A DNA stretch of 52,198 nucleotides from Acidobacteriota bacterium. GTDB lineage: Bacteria; Acidobacteriota; Terriglobia; Bryobacterales; Bryobacteraceae. The position numbers and the translations under genes are program-made. Positions 18,791-27,636 of this stretch are shown piece after piece. Position 1 is the first letter of the stretch. Each line of letters starts with the position of its first letter. The DNA lies in contig JAPKZB010000069.1 of assembly GCA_026393985.1 (NCBI GenBank), positions 1 through 52,198 on the forward strand. The letters run 5' to 3'. The notes under the pieces are model-generated. The model saw only the letters and a list, made by a program, of their open reading frames with translations. It did not search any database and had not been told where the DNA came from.

Positions 18791-20074
18791 CTACTTCTTG
18801 GGATCCCGCCGGTTTTCGGGCGTTGCGGGAATCCGGCTGATCAACCGGTTCGGTTTACCGTTGGCTTTCTGGAGTTCAAAGGCGTCATACAGGACGCCGC
18901 GCGCCGTGCGGGCCTGATAGCTCAGCACGCCGCCGTCGATCCGGATCACCTGGTACAGTTGCGTATCTTCGGCGGCGCGGGCCATCCAGGCCTGCTTTTC
19001 GAGTTCGTACATCTTCGGGCCCGAGACGCTGACGACATAGACGGTACCGCCCCTCTGCGTCGAAAGGCCAGTCTGCAGGTTGCTGCGGCCGTAAGTATGG
19101 TCGTGGCCGGTCAGCACGAGGTCTACTTTGTACTTGTCGATGATGGGCTGCCAGGCCTCGCGCAGGGCCTTGTTGTCGCGCCCTTTGGCCGTCGAGAGAA
19201 CCGGGTGATGGAAGGTGAGCACGGTCCACCGGTTGGGGTTGTTGGCGAGCAACTGGTCAAGCCAGGCGGCCTGCTCGGCTTGCTTGGTGTTCGAGTCGAG
19301 CGAGACGACGCGGACGCCCTGAATATCGAGATAGTAGTTGGTTTCCGGCAGCGTGGCCAGGCCGTTGGCGGGCAGGGTAAACTGCGGACGCCAGTGGCTG
19401 TTCAGCACGCGGCCACCGTACTCATGATTGCCGGGGGTGGGCACGGAGGGAATCGAACGGTTGATCCAGCCGGCGCCGTTGTGCCATTCGCCCCACTGGT
19501 CGTCGCGATTGGGGTTGTTGATCAGATCCCCGGCGTGGAGGATGAAGCGGGCCTTGGGCGCGTCGGCGTATCCGGCGCGGATCACGCGGGACCACAGCGA
19601 GTAAATGTCGTTCTGCGCATCGCCGAGGTAGATAAACTCGAGCGGCGCCGGGCCGGCGGCGGCGGTGCGGAACTGGTTCCACTCCGACCAGTTATGGCCG
19701 TCGCCGACGCGATAGACGTAGGGCGTATCGGGCTGGAGGTTGGTGAAGGTCGCCGAGTGATAGTGCGCCAGGTGCAGTTCGGTCTGGAGCGGTTCGGAGG
19801 TGGCGTTGACGCGCGTGGCCTTCTTGACAAAGCCGGCCCCGTCTTCGGCCAGCGCGATTTCGGCCAGTGGACCGGTGACCTGCGGCCCGGTCCGCCAGGT
19901 GACCGAGGCCGTCGTGGCCGGGTCGGCCGACCAGGTGAGAATGACGCGGTCGGGGTGGGCGGTGGGCTTGTAGAGTTCAGCGGGCTTGAGTTTAGGATCG
20001 GGTTGACCGGTGAGACGGTAGGTGACCACGATCAGACAGAGAGCAAAACCACAGGCGAGCAAACGGCGCGTCAT
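18791..20074 (-). CDS. Secreted purple-acid-phosphatase-like metallophosphoesterase
   Basis: A 427-residue protein with a leader (MTRRLLACGFALCLIVVTYRL), an N-terminal fibronectin-III-like purple acid phosphatase domain (ILTWSADPATTASVTWRTG through TPYVYRVGDG) and a calcineurin-like phosphoesterase domain. The metal motifs are all visible: GDAQND, GDLINN, GNHEY, FHHPV and TGHDHTYGR. It should hydrolyse phosphate esters outside the cytoplasm. The tail is short and basic. It is 42 bases downstream of the ABC exporter gene and 29 upstream of the DUF418 gene. Confidence 0.92.
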   Translation of the reverse strand: MTRRLLACGFALCLIVVTYRLTGQPDPKLKPAELYKPTAHPDRVILTWSADPATTASVTWRTGPQVTGPLAEIALAEDGAGFVKKATRVNATSEPLQTELHLAHYHSATFTNLQPDTPYVYRVGDGHNWSEWNQFRTAAAGPAPLEFIYLGDAQNDIYSLWSRVIRAGYADAPKARFILHAGDLINNPNRDDQWGEWHNGAGWINRSIPSVPTPGNHEYGGRVLNSHWRPQFTLPANGLATLPETNYYLDIQGVRVVSLDSNTKQAEQAAWLDQLLANNPNRWTVLTFHHPVLSTAKGRDNKALREAWQPIIDKYKVDLVLTGHDHTYGRSNLQTGLSTQRGGTVYVVSVSGPKMYELEKQAWMARAAEDTQLYQVIRIDGGVLSYQARTARGVLYDAFELQKANGKPNRLISRIPATPENRRDPKK

Positions 20075-20116
20075 TCCTTCACTGTAACAGCGGCAAGTTA
20101 CGATACCGTTTCCGGA

Positions 20117-21940
20117 CTAGCGGTAACCGGCCGCCTGCAGGGAAAAAAGATCGGCGTAGCGTCCGCCCAGCGCGACGAGGTCGGCATGGGCGCCCTGTTC
20201 GACGATCCGGCCGCCGTCGAGCACCAGAATGCGGTCGGCCATGCGAACGGTGGAGAAGCGATGGCTGATGAGGACGGCCATCTTGCCGCGGGTGAGTTCA
20301 GCGAAACGCTCAAAGACGTCGAACTCAGCGCGCGCGTCCAGGCTCGCCGTCGGCTCATCGAGAATTACCAGTTGCGCGTCGCGCATGTAGGCTCGGCCCA
20401 GAGCGATCTTCTGCCACTGCCCGGCCGACAGGTCGCTGCCCCCGCTGAACCGGCGGCCCAGCATCTGCTCATAGCCCGCCGGCAAGCCCGCAATCACGCC
20501 GTCGGCGAGCGACTTCTGCGCCGCCTGCCGGATGCGATCCTCGTCGGCGAGACGGTCAACCAGGCCGAGGCCGATGTTCTCCCGGGCCAGCATGTCGAAG
20601 CGGACGTAGTCCTGAAAGATCACGCCGATCTCGCGTCGCAGGTCAGCGGCGGCATAATCACGCAGATCGACGCCGTCGAGCAGAATCTGCCCGGCCGTTG
20701 GGTCGTACAGTCGGGCGAGCAACTTGACGATGGTGGTTTTTCCCGCGCCGTTCTCGCCGATGAGCGCGATCTTCTGGCCGGTTTCCAGCCGAAAACTCAC
20801 CTGGTTGAGCACCGACTGCGGGCGCCCCGGGTAGCGGAAGCTGACCTCGCGAAACTCGAATCCGTCCCGGATGGGACGGGGCGCCGGAATGACGTGCGGC
20901 CGGTTTTCCAGGCGCGACTCGGTGGCGAAAAAGTCAAACAGGTCCTGTATGTAGAGCGCCTGCTCGGAGACGTTAGCCAGACCCGCGAAGACGCTCTCCA
21001 TGCTGGCCCGCGAGCGGATAAACGCACCCGCCAGAAAAGTGAGATCGCCCACGGAAAGGGCGCCACCGATCGTCTGGTGCAGGATGTAGGCATAGGCGCC
21101 GTAATAGCCGCAGGTCGGCAGCAGATTCAGTAAAGAGCCGGTGATCGCCTTGCGAATCACCAGCCGCCGGTGCTCGGCAAAGTAACGCTCAAACAGCGCC
21201 TGCGAGCGTTCGAGCAGGAACTCGCCGATGCCGAAGATCTTCACCTCCTTGGCCGTGTTCAGCGAGGCGCCCAGCATCCGCAGATAGTCCAGTTCGCGCC
21301 GCTCCGGCGTCCAGCGGTACAGCAGCGAATACGCCAGCAGCGCAAAGCGCGTTTCGCCCCAGAAGACCGGCAGCAGCGCCGCCGCCAGCAGAATCAAAAA
21401 CCAGCCCGAAAACGTGGCCACCGCCAGCGAGACCGACAGGAGCGTGACCCCGCTTTGCGCCAGGCCCGCCAACTGCGTCAACATGCTCAGCCGGGAGGTG
21501 GTCTGTTTGCGGGCACGCTCCAGCTTGTCGTAGAAGACCGGGTCCTCGAAATGAGCCAGGTCCAACTTGCCGGCATGGCGCATCAGGCGCAGCGAAACGT
21601 GGTTGGCAAACCGGTCGCCCAGCAGGGACTCACACAAATTCACGGCGCGCATTAGCAGATCGCCGACAATGGCGAGGCTGACCTCGAGGGCCACGAGCGG
21701 CCAGAGATCGCCCGGAGCGGCCGACTGCGTTACCACAGCCCCAACAACCCGGTCGATGATTAACTTGGCCACCCACAGCATAGCCACCGGCTGGCCCGAA
21801 GCCAGCAGTCGCAGGCCGAGACTGGCCGCGGCCAGGGCGGGCGAAGTCTCCCAAACCATGGCCGCCAGCGGAGGAACGTTGCGCAGAGCCCGCAGCCGGT
21901 CGCGCCAGGGCGTGGAGGGGGCGGGAGCTGGTGGGTGCAT
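20117..21940 (-). CDS. ABC exporter, fused membrane and ATPase domains
   Basis: A 607-residue half-transporter of the MsbA/MDR type. Membrane helices occupy residues about 30-310. The ATPase has Walker A GENGAGKT (395-402), a Q-loop in IFQDYV, the signature LSAGQWQK (504-511; Ala replaces the usual second Gly), Walker B LVILDEP (524-530) and the H-loop His 560. It should work as a homodimer. The substrate cannot be read. It heads a three-gene minus-strand run and diverges from a small secreted-protein gene 42 bases away. Confidence 0.94.
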   Translation of the reverse strand: MHPPAPAPSTPWRDRLRALRNVPPLAAMVWETSPALAAASLGLRLLASGQPVAMLWVAKLIIDRVVGAVVTQSAAPGDLWPLVALEVSLAIVGDLLMRAVNLCESLLGDRFANHVSLRLMRHAGKLDLAHFEDPVFYDKLERARKQTTSRLSMLTQLAGLAQSGVTLLSVSLAVATFSGWFLILLAAALLPVFWGETRFALLAYSLLYRWTPERRELDYLRMLGASLNTAKEVKIFGIGEFLLERSQALFERYFAEHRRLVIRKAITGSLLNLLPTCGYYGAYAYILHQTIGGALSVGDLTFLAGAFIRSRASMESVFAGLANVSEQALYIQDLFDFFATESRLENRPHVIPAPRPIRDGFEFREVSFRYPGRPQSVLNQVSFRLETGQKIALIGENGAGKTTIVKLLARLYDPTAGQILLDGVDLRDYAAADLRREIGVIFQDYVRFDMLARENIGLGLVDRLADEDRIRQAAQKSLADGVIAGLPAGYEQMLGRRFSGGSDLSAGQWQKIALGRAYMRDAQLVILDEPTASLDARAEFDVFERFAELTRGKMAVLISHRFSTVRMADRILVLDGGRIVEQGAHADLVALGGRYADLFSLQAAGYR

Positions 21941-21982
21941 CGACTCCTTGAGTTTAGCGGGTTAGCGGGAGAGAATCGGAGC

Positions 21983-22372
21983 ATGCCACCCGTTTGCCGC
22001 CGCACGCTGGTTCTCCTGCTGGCCGCGCCAGTTCTGGCGCCGGGGGAGGAGGAGCGCCAACTGGCCGGACGTTGGACGGCGCGGCAACCTGCCGCCCGTC
22101 AGCGCGGGCGTAACGCGGCGCGACTGGAGTTCACCCTCGGCAAAGACGGCGCTTTCCGGATGGACGAGGTCAGCCGGTTGGGCGAACCCCAAACCTGCAC
22201 CGGGACCTACCGGGTCTCCACAACCGGCGAGTTTATCGTGGCCGTAGCCGAGGCACCCGAAACCGGAGGCCGCTTCCGCGCGGGCGAAGAGGCGAATCTG
22301 GGAGGCTTGCTGTGGCTATCGGCGACCCGCGTCCGGATCGGCGAGTTCGAACTCGTCAAGCGCCTCGATTGA
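21983..22372 (+). CDS. Small secreted protein, unrecognised, lipocalin-like pattern
   Basis: A 129-residue protein with the leader MPPVCRRTLVLLLAAPVLA. The mature part has a pattern seen in small lipocalin-like secreted proteins: LAGRWTARQ, FTLGKDGAFRMDEV, then CTGTYRVSTTGEF and a closing strand FELVKR. I do not assign a family with confidence. ATG 21983 is chosen because it opens a clean signal peptide; a longer frame would start in the ABC gene promoter. The last 17 bases overlap the convergent DUF3817 gene. Confidence 0.7.
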   Translation: MPPVCRRTLVLLLAAPVLAPGEEERQLAGRWTARQPAARQRGRNAARLEFTLGKDGAFRMDEVSRLGEPQTCTGTYRVSTTGEFIVAVAEAPETGGRFRAGEEANLGGLLWLSATRVRIGEFELVKRLD

Positions 22373-22682
22373 GTTCGCGGCGGAGGCGGGCATCAAACCA
22401 GAACGGGCCAAAGGGGAGAAAGGCAGCGGCAAGCGCCTCGCCGACGCGCCGGCCCGGCCAGGAGTACCGGCGCGCCGCGATCAGCGCCAGCACCACGTAG
22501 ACCACAAAGAGTCCGCCGTGCGCCGCGCCCACCACCCGCACCGCCTCCGGCCGTCCCGCCAGGTACTTGAGGGGCATGGCTACACCAAGGAGCAGGAGAA
22601 AGGAGACGCCTTCGGCCCACCCGGCCCAGCGCAGCCATTCATACTCCTGCTGCGGTTGTGCAGCGTCCTTATGCGGGTGCAT
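22356..22682 (-). CDS. DUF3817 small membrane protein
   Basis: A 108-residue protein with three predicted membrane spans. It has the DUF3817 features LRWAGWAEGVSFLLLLGVAM near residues 17-36, MPLKYLAG, HGGLFVVYVVLAL and a last hydrophobic stretch ending LPFGPFWFD. The function of the family is unknown. The 122 bases between it and the HD-GYP gene downstream on the same strand show no gene. It overlaps the preceding convergent gene by 17 bases. Confidence 0.85.
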   Translation of the reverse strand: MHPHKDAAQPQQEYEWLRWAGWAEGVSFLLLLGVAMPLKYLAGRPEAVRVVGAAHGGLFVVYVVLALIAARRYSWPGRRVGEALAAAFLPFGPFWFDARLRRELNRGA

Positions 22683-22804
22683 AGGCCCCCTCGGTGAACC
22701 CGGTCAGCCAGAGGCTAGCAGCGGGCAGAGAGTCGCGGCAACCCGCCGGACGCGGAAGTGCAAAAAACCACATCCCTCCATTGTCAGCGATTATCCCAAC
22801 TCCG

Positions 22805-25264
22805 CTACTGCACCAGGGGCGAGGCAGCCACCGGCGCACTCTGCCGCGACACCGGCACGGCATTCATCAACGCTTTGGCCCGGTACATGCGCTCATCGGC
22901 GACGGCCAGCAGCGGTTCGGCCTCCTCCCCATCCACCGGGAAACGAGCCGAACCCACCGCTACCGACAACGTGGACTCACCCACGACGGTCTGCCCGGCC
23001 TGCCGCACTAACTGGTTAATCTGCACCGCCTTCTCCTCAAGCGCCAATGGCGGTAGGGCCGGGAGCAGCACTACGAACTCGTCGCCGCCCATGCGGGCAA
23101 CGTACTCCCCGTTGCGGCAGGCCTCCTTGAGAAGCTGGGCGAACTGGTGTAGCACCTGGTTGCCCTGCAGATGCCCGAAACGGTCGTTGATCTGTTTGAA
23201 GCCATTCAAATCGCAGACCAGAATCTCAAACGCGGCACCCAGCCGGCGGCACCGCTCGATCTCGCTGGTCATCTGAACCACGAGACTGCGGGCGTTGGGC
23301 AGCGACGTCAGGAAATCTGTCGTCGCACTGGTCTCGGCCAGTTTGTACTTCATCGCGTTAAGAATGCACTGCGCTAGTTTGGCGCTGATAGCGTGCAACA
23401 CGCGAAGATGGTCAGCGGTAAAGAAGTCCCGCCCCGCGGCATAGAGGGCGAGCACCCCAACCACCCGCTGCTTATCATTCATTAACGGCACGGCGAGCGC
23501 GCTGCGCAGCGTGGAAAATTTCAAGGGGTCGTTGAGATAGCCCGGCTCCACCGACGGGTTGCCGTTGAGAATCGACTGCTTGCTTTCGGCCACCCAACCG
23601 CTCAAACCCTCGCCGATCGGAATCTCCAGCGCGCTCAACAGCCGGAAGTTCTCCCCCGTGACGAATTCGGGAAACAGCCTGCCGTCACAAACCACATAGA
23701 TCACCATCGAGTCGTAACTCACCATCCGCTTCAACCGCTGCGCCAGCACGGTAAACGTCTCGGGCAAACTCAGCGAAGTCCCCAGGTTCTGCGAAAGTTC
23801 GAGCAGCGATTGAACCTCCTGCCGTGCCGAAGCGATCGAGGTCAGGAAGTCGAACGGGCTGCGGGGCTCCCCGGCCAAAACCGCTGCATCGTTATCCTCC
23901 TCATAGCCCGCCGCCGGAGCCGCTCCCCGCTCGACACGAACGGCCGTCGACAATCGAGTCCGCGATGGCATCCGCAACCTGGCCATCTGCTCCAACTCAA
24001 GATAGTGCTCGGCCAGGACTTTCACGATCTCCGGATCGAACGACCGGCCCGCGTCCTCTTGAATAATCTCCAGCGCCTCCGCCATCGGGATCCCACGCCG
24101 GTACTGCCGGTCTTTCGATAGGGCGTCAAAGCAGTCAACAACCGACAGAATCCGCGCTCCAATCGGAATCGCCTCCCCGGCCAGACCATCGGGATACCCC
24201 CGGCCGTCCCAGCGTTCATGGTGAGAGCGCACAATCGGCGCCACGGGGTAGGGAAAGCGAGCCTGTTCAATGATCTCCGCGCCGACAATCGGGTGAATCT
24301 TCATCTTCTCAAACTCTTCCGGCGTCAAACGACCAGGCTTAGAGATGATGTGTTCCGGCACGGCCAATTTGCCAATGTCGTGCAGAAGCGCGGCGGCCCG
24401 CAGCGCCTCAATCTGTTCAGCGGACAGACCCAACGTTTTGGCGATCTCGACCGCATAAACCTGCACGCGCTGCAGATGATCATGCGTCGTCGTGTCCTTA
24501 GCCTCAATCGCCAACGCCAAAGCTTCAATCGTGCGCAGATGCAACTCCGCCATCTGCTCCATGTGGTTGAGCCCGTCCTGAATCCGGCCCGCATACAACT
24601 GATACGAACGCGTGATCAGATAGGCAACCGGCATGACAAACAGCACCATCTGCCAGCCCAACATACTCGTGGTCGCCGAAAGGAGAAGTACCACGGCCGC
24701 ACCCGCCAGATAGTAGGGCCCCGTCCAAAGACTGCACTCCCGCCAGGTCCGCACGATCGACCGCTGCTCCGTCAGGGCGATCGCCATCGAAATCGGGAAC
24801 GTCGTCATCACATACAGGACAAATGCGGCCGTGACGTGCATCACTGGCCCGGGAACCCCGGCGAGCGCAAACTGCGGGTTGGTGTAGACCACGTAGGTCG
24901 CCGTTGTAGCCAGAGCGACCACCGCTACATTGAACAAAATCTTGCCTGCCGTCGGGCGGCGATCCTGCGCCAGAACGCACTGTAGGGCCGTCATCGAGGT
25001 GGCGATGAGCAAAACCTCGCTCAGACTGAACTCGCCAATCCCGATGAGCACGAACAGAAAGTTGATTGTCAGCGTCCCCGTGATGGTCGGCAGGCTGATG
25101 CGGAAGCAGGCCGCCAGCACCGCCAGCGTCAAGTGGCAGAGAAACTTGGGAAGATCCGTCAGAGAAAACGGGAACATCCCCAGGAGCATTGCCGCCAGTC
25201 CCAATACCGTGATGAGGTAAAGGAACACGTTTGTGGTCAACGCGTTGGCAGTGGAGGATTTCAT
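22805..25264 (-). CDS. Membrane HD-GYP/GAF/GGDEF cyclic-di-GMP protein
   Basis: An 819-residue signalling protein. Residues about 12-220 hold several membrane helices. The HD-GYP phosphodiesterase domain (about 240-425) has LLHDIGK (HD at 295-296) and HHERWDGRGYP (348-358), so its metal and signature residues are intact. A GAF domain covers about 490-640. A GGDEF domain follows with intact GGDEF at 726-730; the product-inhibition site is RNGE (717-720), with Glu in place of Asp. One chain could thus both make and break c-di-GMP. ATG 25264 is preferred; the upstream frame adds only non-hydrophobic residues. It diverges from a sigma-54 activator gene, and a PilZ gene lies beyond. Confidence 0.93.
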   Translation of the reverse strand: MKSSTANALTTNVFLYLITVLGLAAMLLGMFPFSLTDLPKFLCHLTLAVLAACFRISLPTITGTLTINFLFVLIGIGEFSLSEVLLIATSMTALQCVLAQDRRPTAGKILFNVAVVALATTATYVVYTNPQFALAGVPGPVMHVTAAFVLYVMTTFPISMAIALTEQRSIVRTWRECSLWTGPYYLAGAAVVLLLSATTSMLGWQMVLFVMPVAYLITRSYQLYAGRIQDGLNHMEQMAELHLRTIEALALAIEAKDTTTHDHLQRVQVYAVEIAKTLGLSAEQIEALRAAALLHDIGKLAVPEHIISKPGRLTPEEFEKMKIHPIVGAEIIEQARFPYPVAPIVRSHHERWDGRGYPDGLAGEAIPIGARILSVVDCFDALSKDRQYRRGIPMAEALEIIQEDAGRSFDPEIVKVLAEHYLELEQMARLRMPSRTRLSTAVRVERGAAPAAGYEEDNDAAVLAGEPRSPFDFLTSIASARQEVQSLLELSQNLGTSLSLPETFTVLAQRLKRMVSYDSMVIYVVCDGRLFPEFVTGENFRLLSALEIPIGEGLSGWVAESKQSILNGNPSVEPGYLNDPLKFSTLRSALAVPLMNDKQRVVGVLALYAAGRDFFTADHLRVLHAISAKLAQCILNAMKYKLAETSATTDFLTSLPNARSLVVQMTSEIERCRRLGAAFEILVCDLNGFKQINDRFGHLQGNQVLHQFAQLLKEACRNGEYVARMGGDEFVVLLPALPPLALEEKAVQINQLVRQAGQTVVGESTLSVAVGSARFPVDGEEAEPLLAVADERMYRAKALMNAVPVSRQSAPVAASPLVQ

Positions 25265-25305
25265 CGGCGGCGCGGAATAATGTCGGATAAACCCGTTCTT
25301 ATTCT

Positions 25306-25326
25306 GTTCTATCGGTATCCGAGAAC
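25306..25326. promoter_or_regulatory. Imperfect inverted repeat in the divergent HD-GYP/sigma-54-activator region
   Basis: GTTC-TA-TCGG-TAT-CCGA-GAAC: 8-base arms with a 2-base bulge in the left arm. It sits in the 238-base gap between the two divergent genes, 42 bases upstream of the HD-GYP gene start. It could be an operator for either gene. No -24/-12 sigma-54 promoter is evident in the gap. Confidence 0.35.
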
Positions 25327-25502
25327 AATTCCAATAGAGCAACCGGATCATTCCGTTGGCCGCTCACCCCCACAAAAAGTACTCCTTAATTGATGCCGCT
25401 GGTACGCAAGCATCGAAGGGACTAAGGCAATTTCGAGCAGTTCTCCCGTTGATTGGCCACTTCCCCCAACCGACGTTTCCCTGCAGACTAAGTGCATACC
25501 AA

Positions 25503-26570
25503 ATGACGAACTCCGCCCACAGCTTCCTCGGCATGTCCGCTGTCCTTTGCAGCCGGCCGATCCGGGACCTGTTCGCCAGGATCGAACGGATCGCCAAGAG
25601 CGATTTCGCCGTCCTGATCCACGGCGAAAGCGGCAGCGGTAAGGAATTGGCCGCCCGAGCGGTTCATCACTACTCATCCCGAAATAGGAAGGCGTGGGTG
25701 GACCTCAACTGCGCAGCCCTGCCGGAGCAACTGATCGAAAGCGAACTGTTCGGTTACGAACGCGGGGCTTTCAGCGGCGCCGAAACCGCCAAGCCCGGTC
25801 TGTTTGAACTCGCCAGCGGAGGCACCCTGTTTCTTGACGAGATCGGGGATCTCGATCTCCGACTGCAAACGAAACTGTTGCGCGTGCTCGATGGTGTACC
25901 TTTCTTCCGGCTCGGCGGTACGAAAAAGGTGGAAACGGACGCCCGGATCGTCGCGGCGTCCAACCGCGACCTGCACGAACTCGTCCAGACGGGCAAATTC
26001 CGCGAGGATCTCTATCATCGCCTCGCACAGGTTTGTGTCAGCGTCCCGCCCTTGCGCGAACGGATCGAAGACATCGCTCCCCTCGCCGAACTCTTCCTGA
26101 ACCAATACGCTAAAGGCCGGTCCTTTACGGCCGACGCTACCCGAGCCCTGGAAGCCTACACCTGGCCGGGAAACATCCGCGAACTCCGCAACGTGGTCGT
26201 CCAATCCATACTCCTGGCGCCGGACGGGGCCATCTGCACGCTCGACCTGCCAGAGACGGTCCAGGATGCCTATGCGCGCCTGCCCCAGGAAGAGTGCGAC
26301 TTGAAGCGACTGTATGCCGCCGTCCATAACGGGATCACGGAAGGCGGCCTGACCGAAGAGGTCTTGCCAACCGCACCCTGCCGAAGTGCTCCCCACGGAG
26401 CGATGCTCGAGAATATGGAGAGACGCCTCATTCTCGAAGTGCTCCAACAGACCGGCGGTCACCAGGAGAGAGCCGCCCAACTACTCGGCATCTCCCGCCG
26501 CACCCTTGGGCGAAAACTGCGGCACTACGAACAAACGTCAGATACACTCGCTCTGGCGGTCGAAGAGTAG
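25503..26570 (+). CDS. Sigma-54-dependent transcription activator without receiver domain
   Basis: A 355-residue enhancer-binding protein. The AAA+ domain starts almost at once: Walker A GESGSGKE (41-48), the sigma-54 contact loop GAFSGA (88-93, Ser for the usual Thr), Walker B GGTLFLDEI (106-114), a second region with REDLYHRL, and WPGNIREL (221-228). A Fis-type helix-turn-helix ends the protein (about 305-341, ERAAQLLGISRRTLGRKL). No receiver, GAF or PAS domain precedes the ATPase, so control must come from a partner or from expression. ATG 25503 is chosen; longer frames give no domain. PilZ follows 10 bases downstream and the c-di-GMP enzyme gene is divergent. Confidence 0.93.
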   Translation: MTNSAHSFLGMSAVLCSRPIRDLFARIERIAKSDFAVLIHGESGSGKELAARAVHHYSSRNRKAWVDLNCAALPEQLIESELFGYERGAFSGAETAKPGLFELASGGTLFLDEIGDLDLRLQTKLLRVLDGVPFFRLGGTKKVETDARIVAASNRDLHELVQTGKFREDLYHRLAQVCVSVPPLRERIEDIAPLAELFLNQYAKGRSFTADATRALEAYTWPGNIRELRNVVVQSILLAPDGAICTLDLPETVQDAYARLPQEECDLKRLYAAVHNGITEGGLTEEVLPTAPCRSAPHGAMLENMERRLILEVLQQTGGHQERAAQLLGISRRTLGRKLRHYEQTSDTLALAVEE

Positions 26571-26580
26571 GGAAACGAAG

Positions 26581-26931
26581 ATGTTCTCCTTTTTCCGACA
26601 CAACCAGACCCCACGGAACGACGATCATTCCGCGGCTACGGTCCAAGATCGGAGACGGGAGCCACGCCAAAGCGCAAAAGACGAAATCGTCCTCTTCGTG
26701 CCAACCCCGCAAAGCACAACCATCCGGGGACGCCTGATCGATCGCAGCGCCACCGGTTTTCGCGCTTCGCATATGTACCCCGCCCTAACGAGCGGACAGG
26801 TTATCCGCTGCCGTCTCGACGAGGCGGAATTCCTCGTTCGCGTCGTCTGGAACCGCATTCTCGAAGAGGAGATGGAGAGCGGATTTCTCATTCTGGACAA
26901 CCCGCTCCCTCCACCTAAAACACCAGACTGA
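26581..26931 (+). CDS. PilZ-domain cyclic-di-GMP receptor protein
   Basis: A 116-residue single PilZ-domain protein. The c-di-GMP signature is complete: RRREPR at residues 24-29 (RxxxR) and DRSATG at 54-59 (D/N-x-S-x-x-G). The rest forms the beta barrel (IRGRLIDRS, GQVIRCRLDEAEFLVRVVW). It should bind c-di-GMP and pass the signal to a partner. It starts at ATG 26581, 10 bases after the sigma-54 activator, with AGGGA upstream, so the two are likely cotranscribed. The 3' end overlaps the convergent outer-membrane gene by 17 bases. Confidence 0.88.
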   Translation: MFSFFRHNQTPRNDDHSAATVQDRRREPRQSAKDEIVLFVPTPQSTTIRGRLIDRSATGFRASHMYPALTSGQVIRCRLDEAEFLVRVVWNRILEEEMESGFLILDNPLPPPKTPD

Positions 26932-27598
26932 CGCCGAACGTCGGCAGCAGGTTATTCGTCCAGCCATCCCCGCCGGTCGAACGCGTTGGCGCGATCACCT
27001 TCTTCGGGAAGGGCGACATATTGTTGCGCACTTCGAAACGTAGATTCATCTTCGACGACAGTTGAAGCTTGACACCACCACCATACGTGATCATCGGCAC
27101 AATTTCCTGCGTCTTGGTCAGCACCGCCACCGTCTGCAGCGGCTGAAACGCCGTCTCGGTACCGGTGCCGTCGTAAAACTTTACACCCCCACCGAACAGA
27201 ACGTAGGGTCGGACCTTGCCTCCGCGGTCGGTGAAGTGATAGTGCATGTCGTAGTGAAAGGCGTGCGTCTGGCCACCGAAAGTCACCTTCGTGTTGCCGC
27301 CGTCGAGCCGCATCCCGTTCATCGCGTAGTCGTACCGCACCTCGCCGCCGATCCGCCGGTACATGTTTTGTCCCAGCCAGACGCTAGCTCCCAAGGCGTT
27401 CTCGAAACCCGCCTTGGCCGAACCGCCCGGGCCGGAAAACGACTTCGTGTCATAAAAGCTGCCCATGACGCCAAACCCAAACTCGTATTTGGCTCCGCCG
27501 CCTTCGGAGTTTTTGTTGGCCTGGGCAAGAGCGCAGACCGGAAGATACATCGCCAGCGCGGTGATCGTCAGGTGTGGGAGGATGCAGATCCTTGGCAT
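26915..27598 (-). CDS. Outer-membrane beta-barrel protein
   Basis: A 227-residue exported protein. The leader is hydrophobic and ends ALA-Q near residue 25. The mature chain alternates polar and aromatic residues in strands (YEFGFGVMGSFYD, GGEVRYDYAM, THAFHYDMHYHF, RPYVLFGGGVKFY) and ends in GVSLVF, a C-terminal Phe typical of outer-membrane barrels. The pattern fits small OmpA/OmpW-like eight-stranded barrels. The function is unknown; ligand or surface roles are possible. Confidence 0.82.
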   Translation of the reverse strand: MPRICILPHLTITALAMYLPVCALAQANKNSEGGGAKYEFGFGVMGSFYDTKSFSGPGGSAKAGFENALGASVWLGQNMYRRIGGEVRYDYAMNGMRLDGGNTKVTFGGQTHAFHYDMHYHFTDRGGKVRPYVLFGGGVKFYDGTGTETAFQPLQTVAVLTKTQEIVPMITYGGGVKLQLSSKMNLRFEVRNNMSPFPKKVIAPTRSTGGDGWTNNLLPTFGVSLVF

Positions 27599-27636
27599 AC
27601 CCCATCTATCGACCGCCCGCCAACAGGACTTTAGTC

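Noticed and set aside
18770-21133. Long plus-strand open frame (787 codons) opposite the metallophosphoesterase and ABC genes.
   Set aside because: Both minus-strand genes have complete family motifs; the plus product shows none.
25265-25502. Sigma-54 promoter (-24 GG / -12 GC) between the HD-GYP and activator genes.
   Set aside because: No pair with correct spacing and TTGC context was found.
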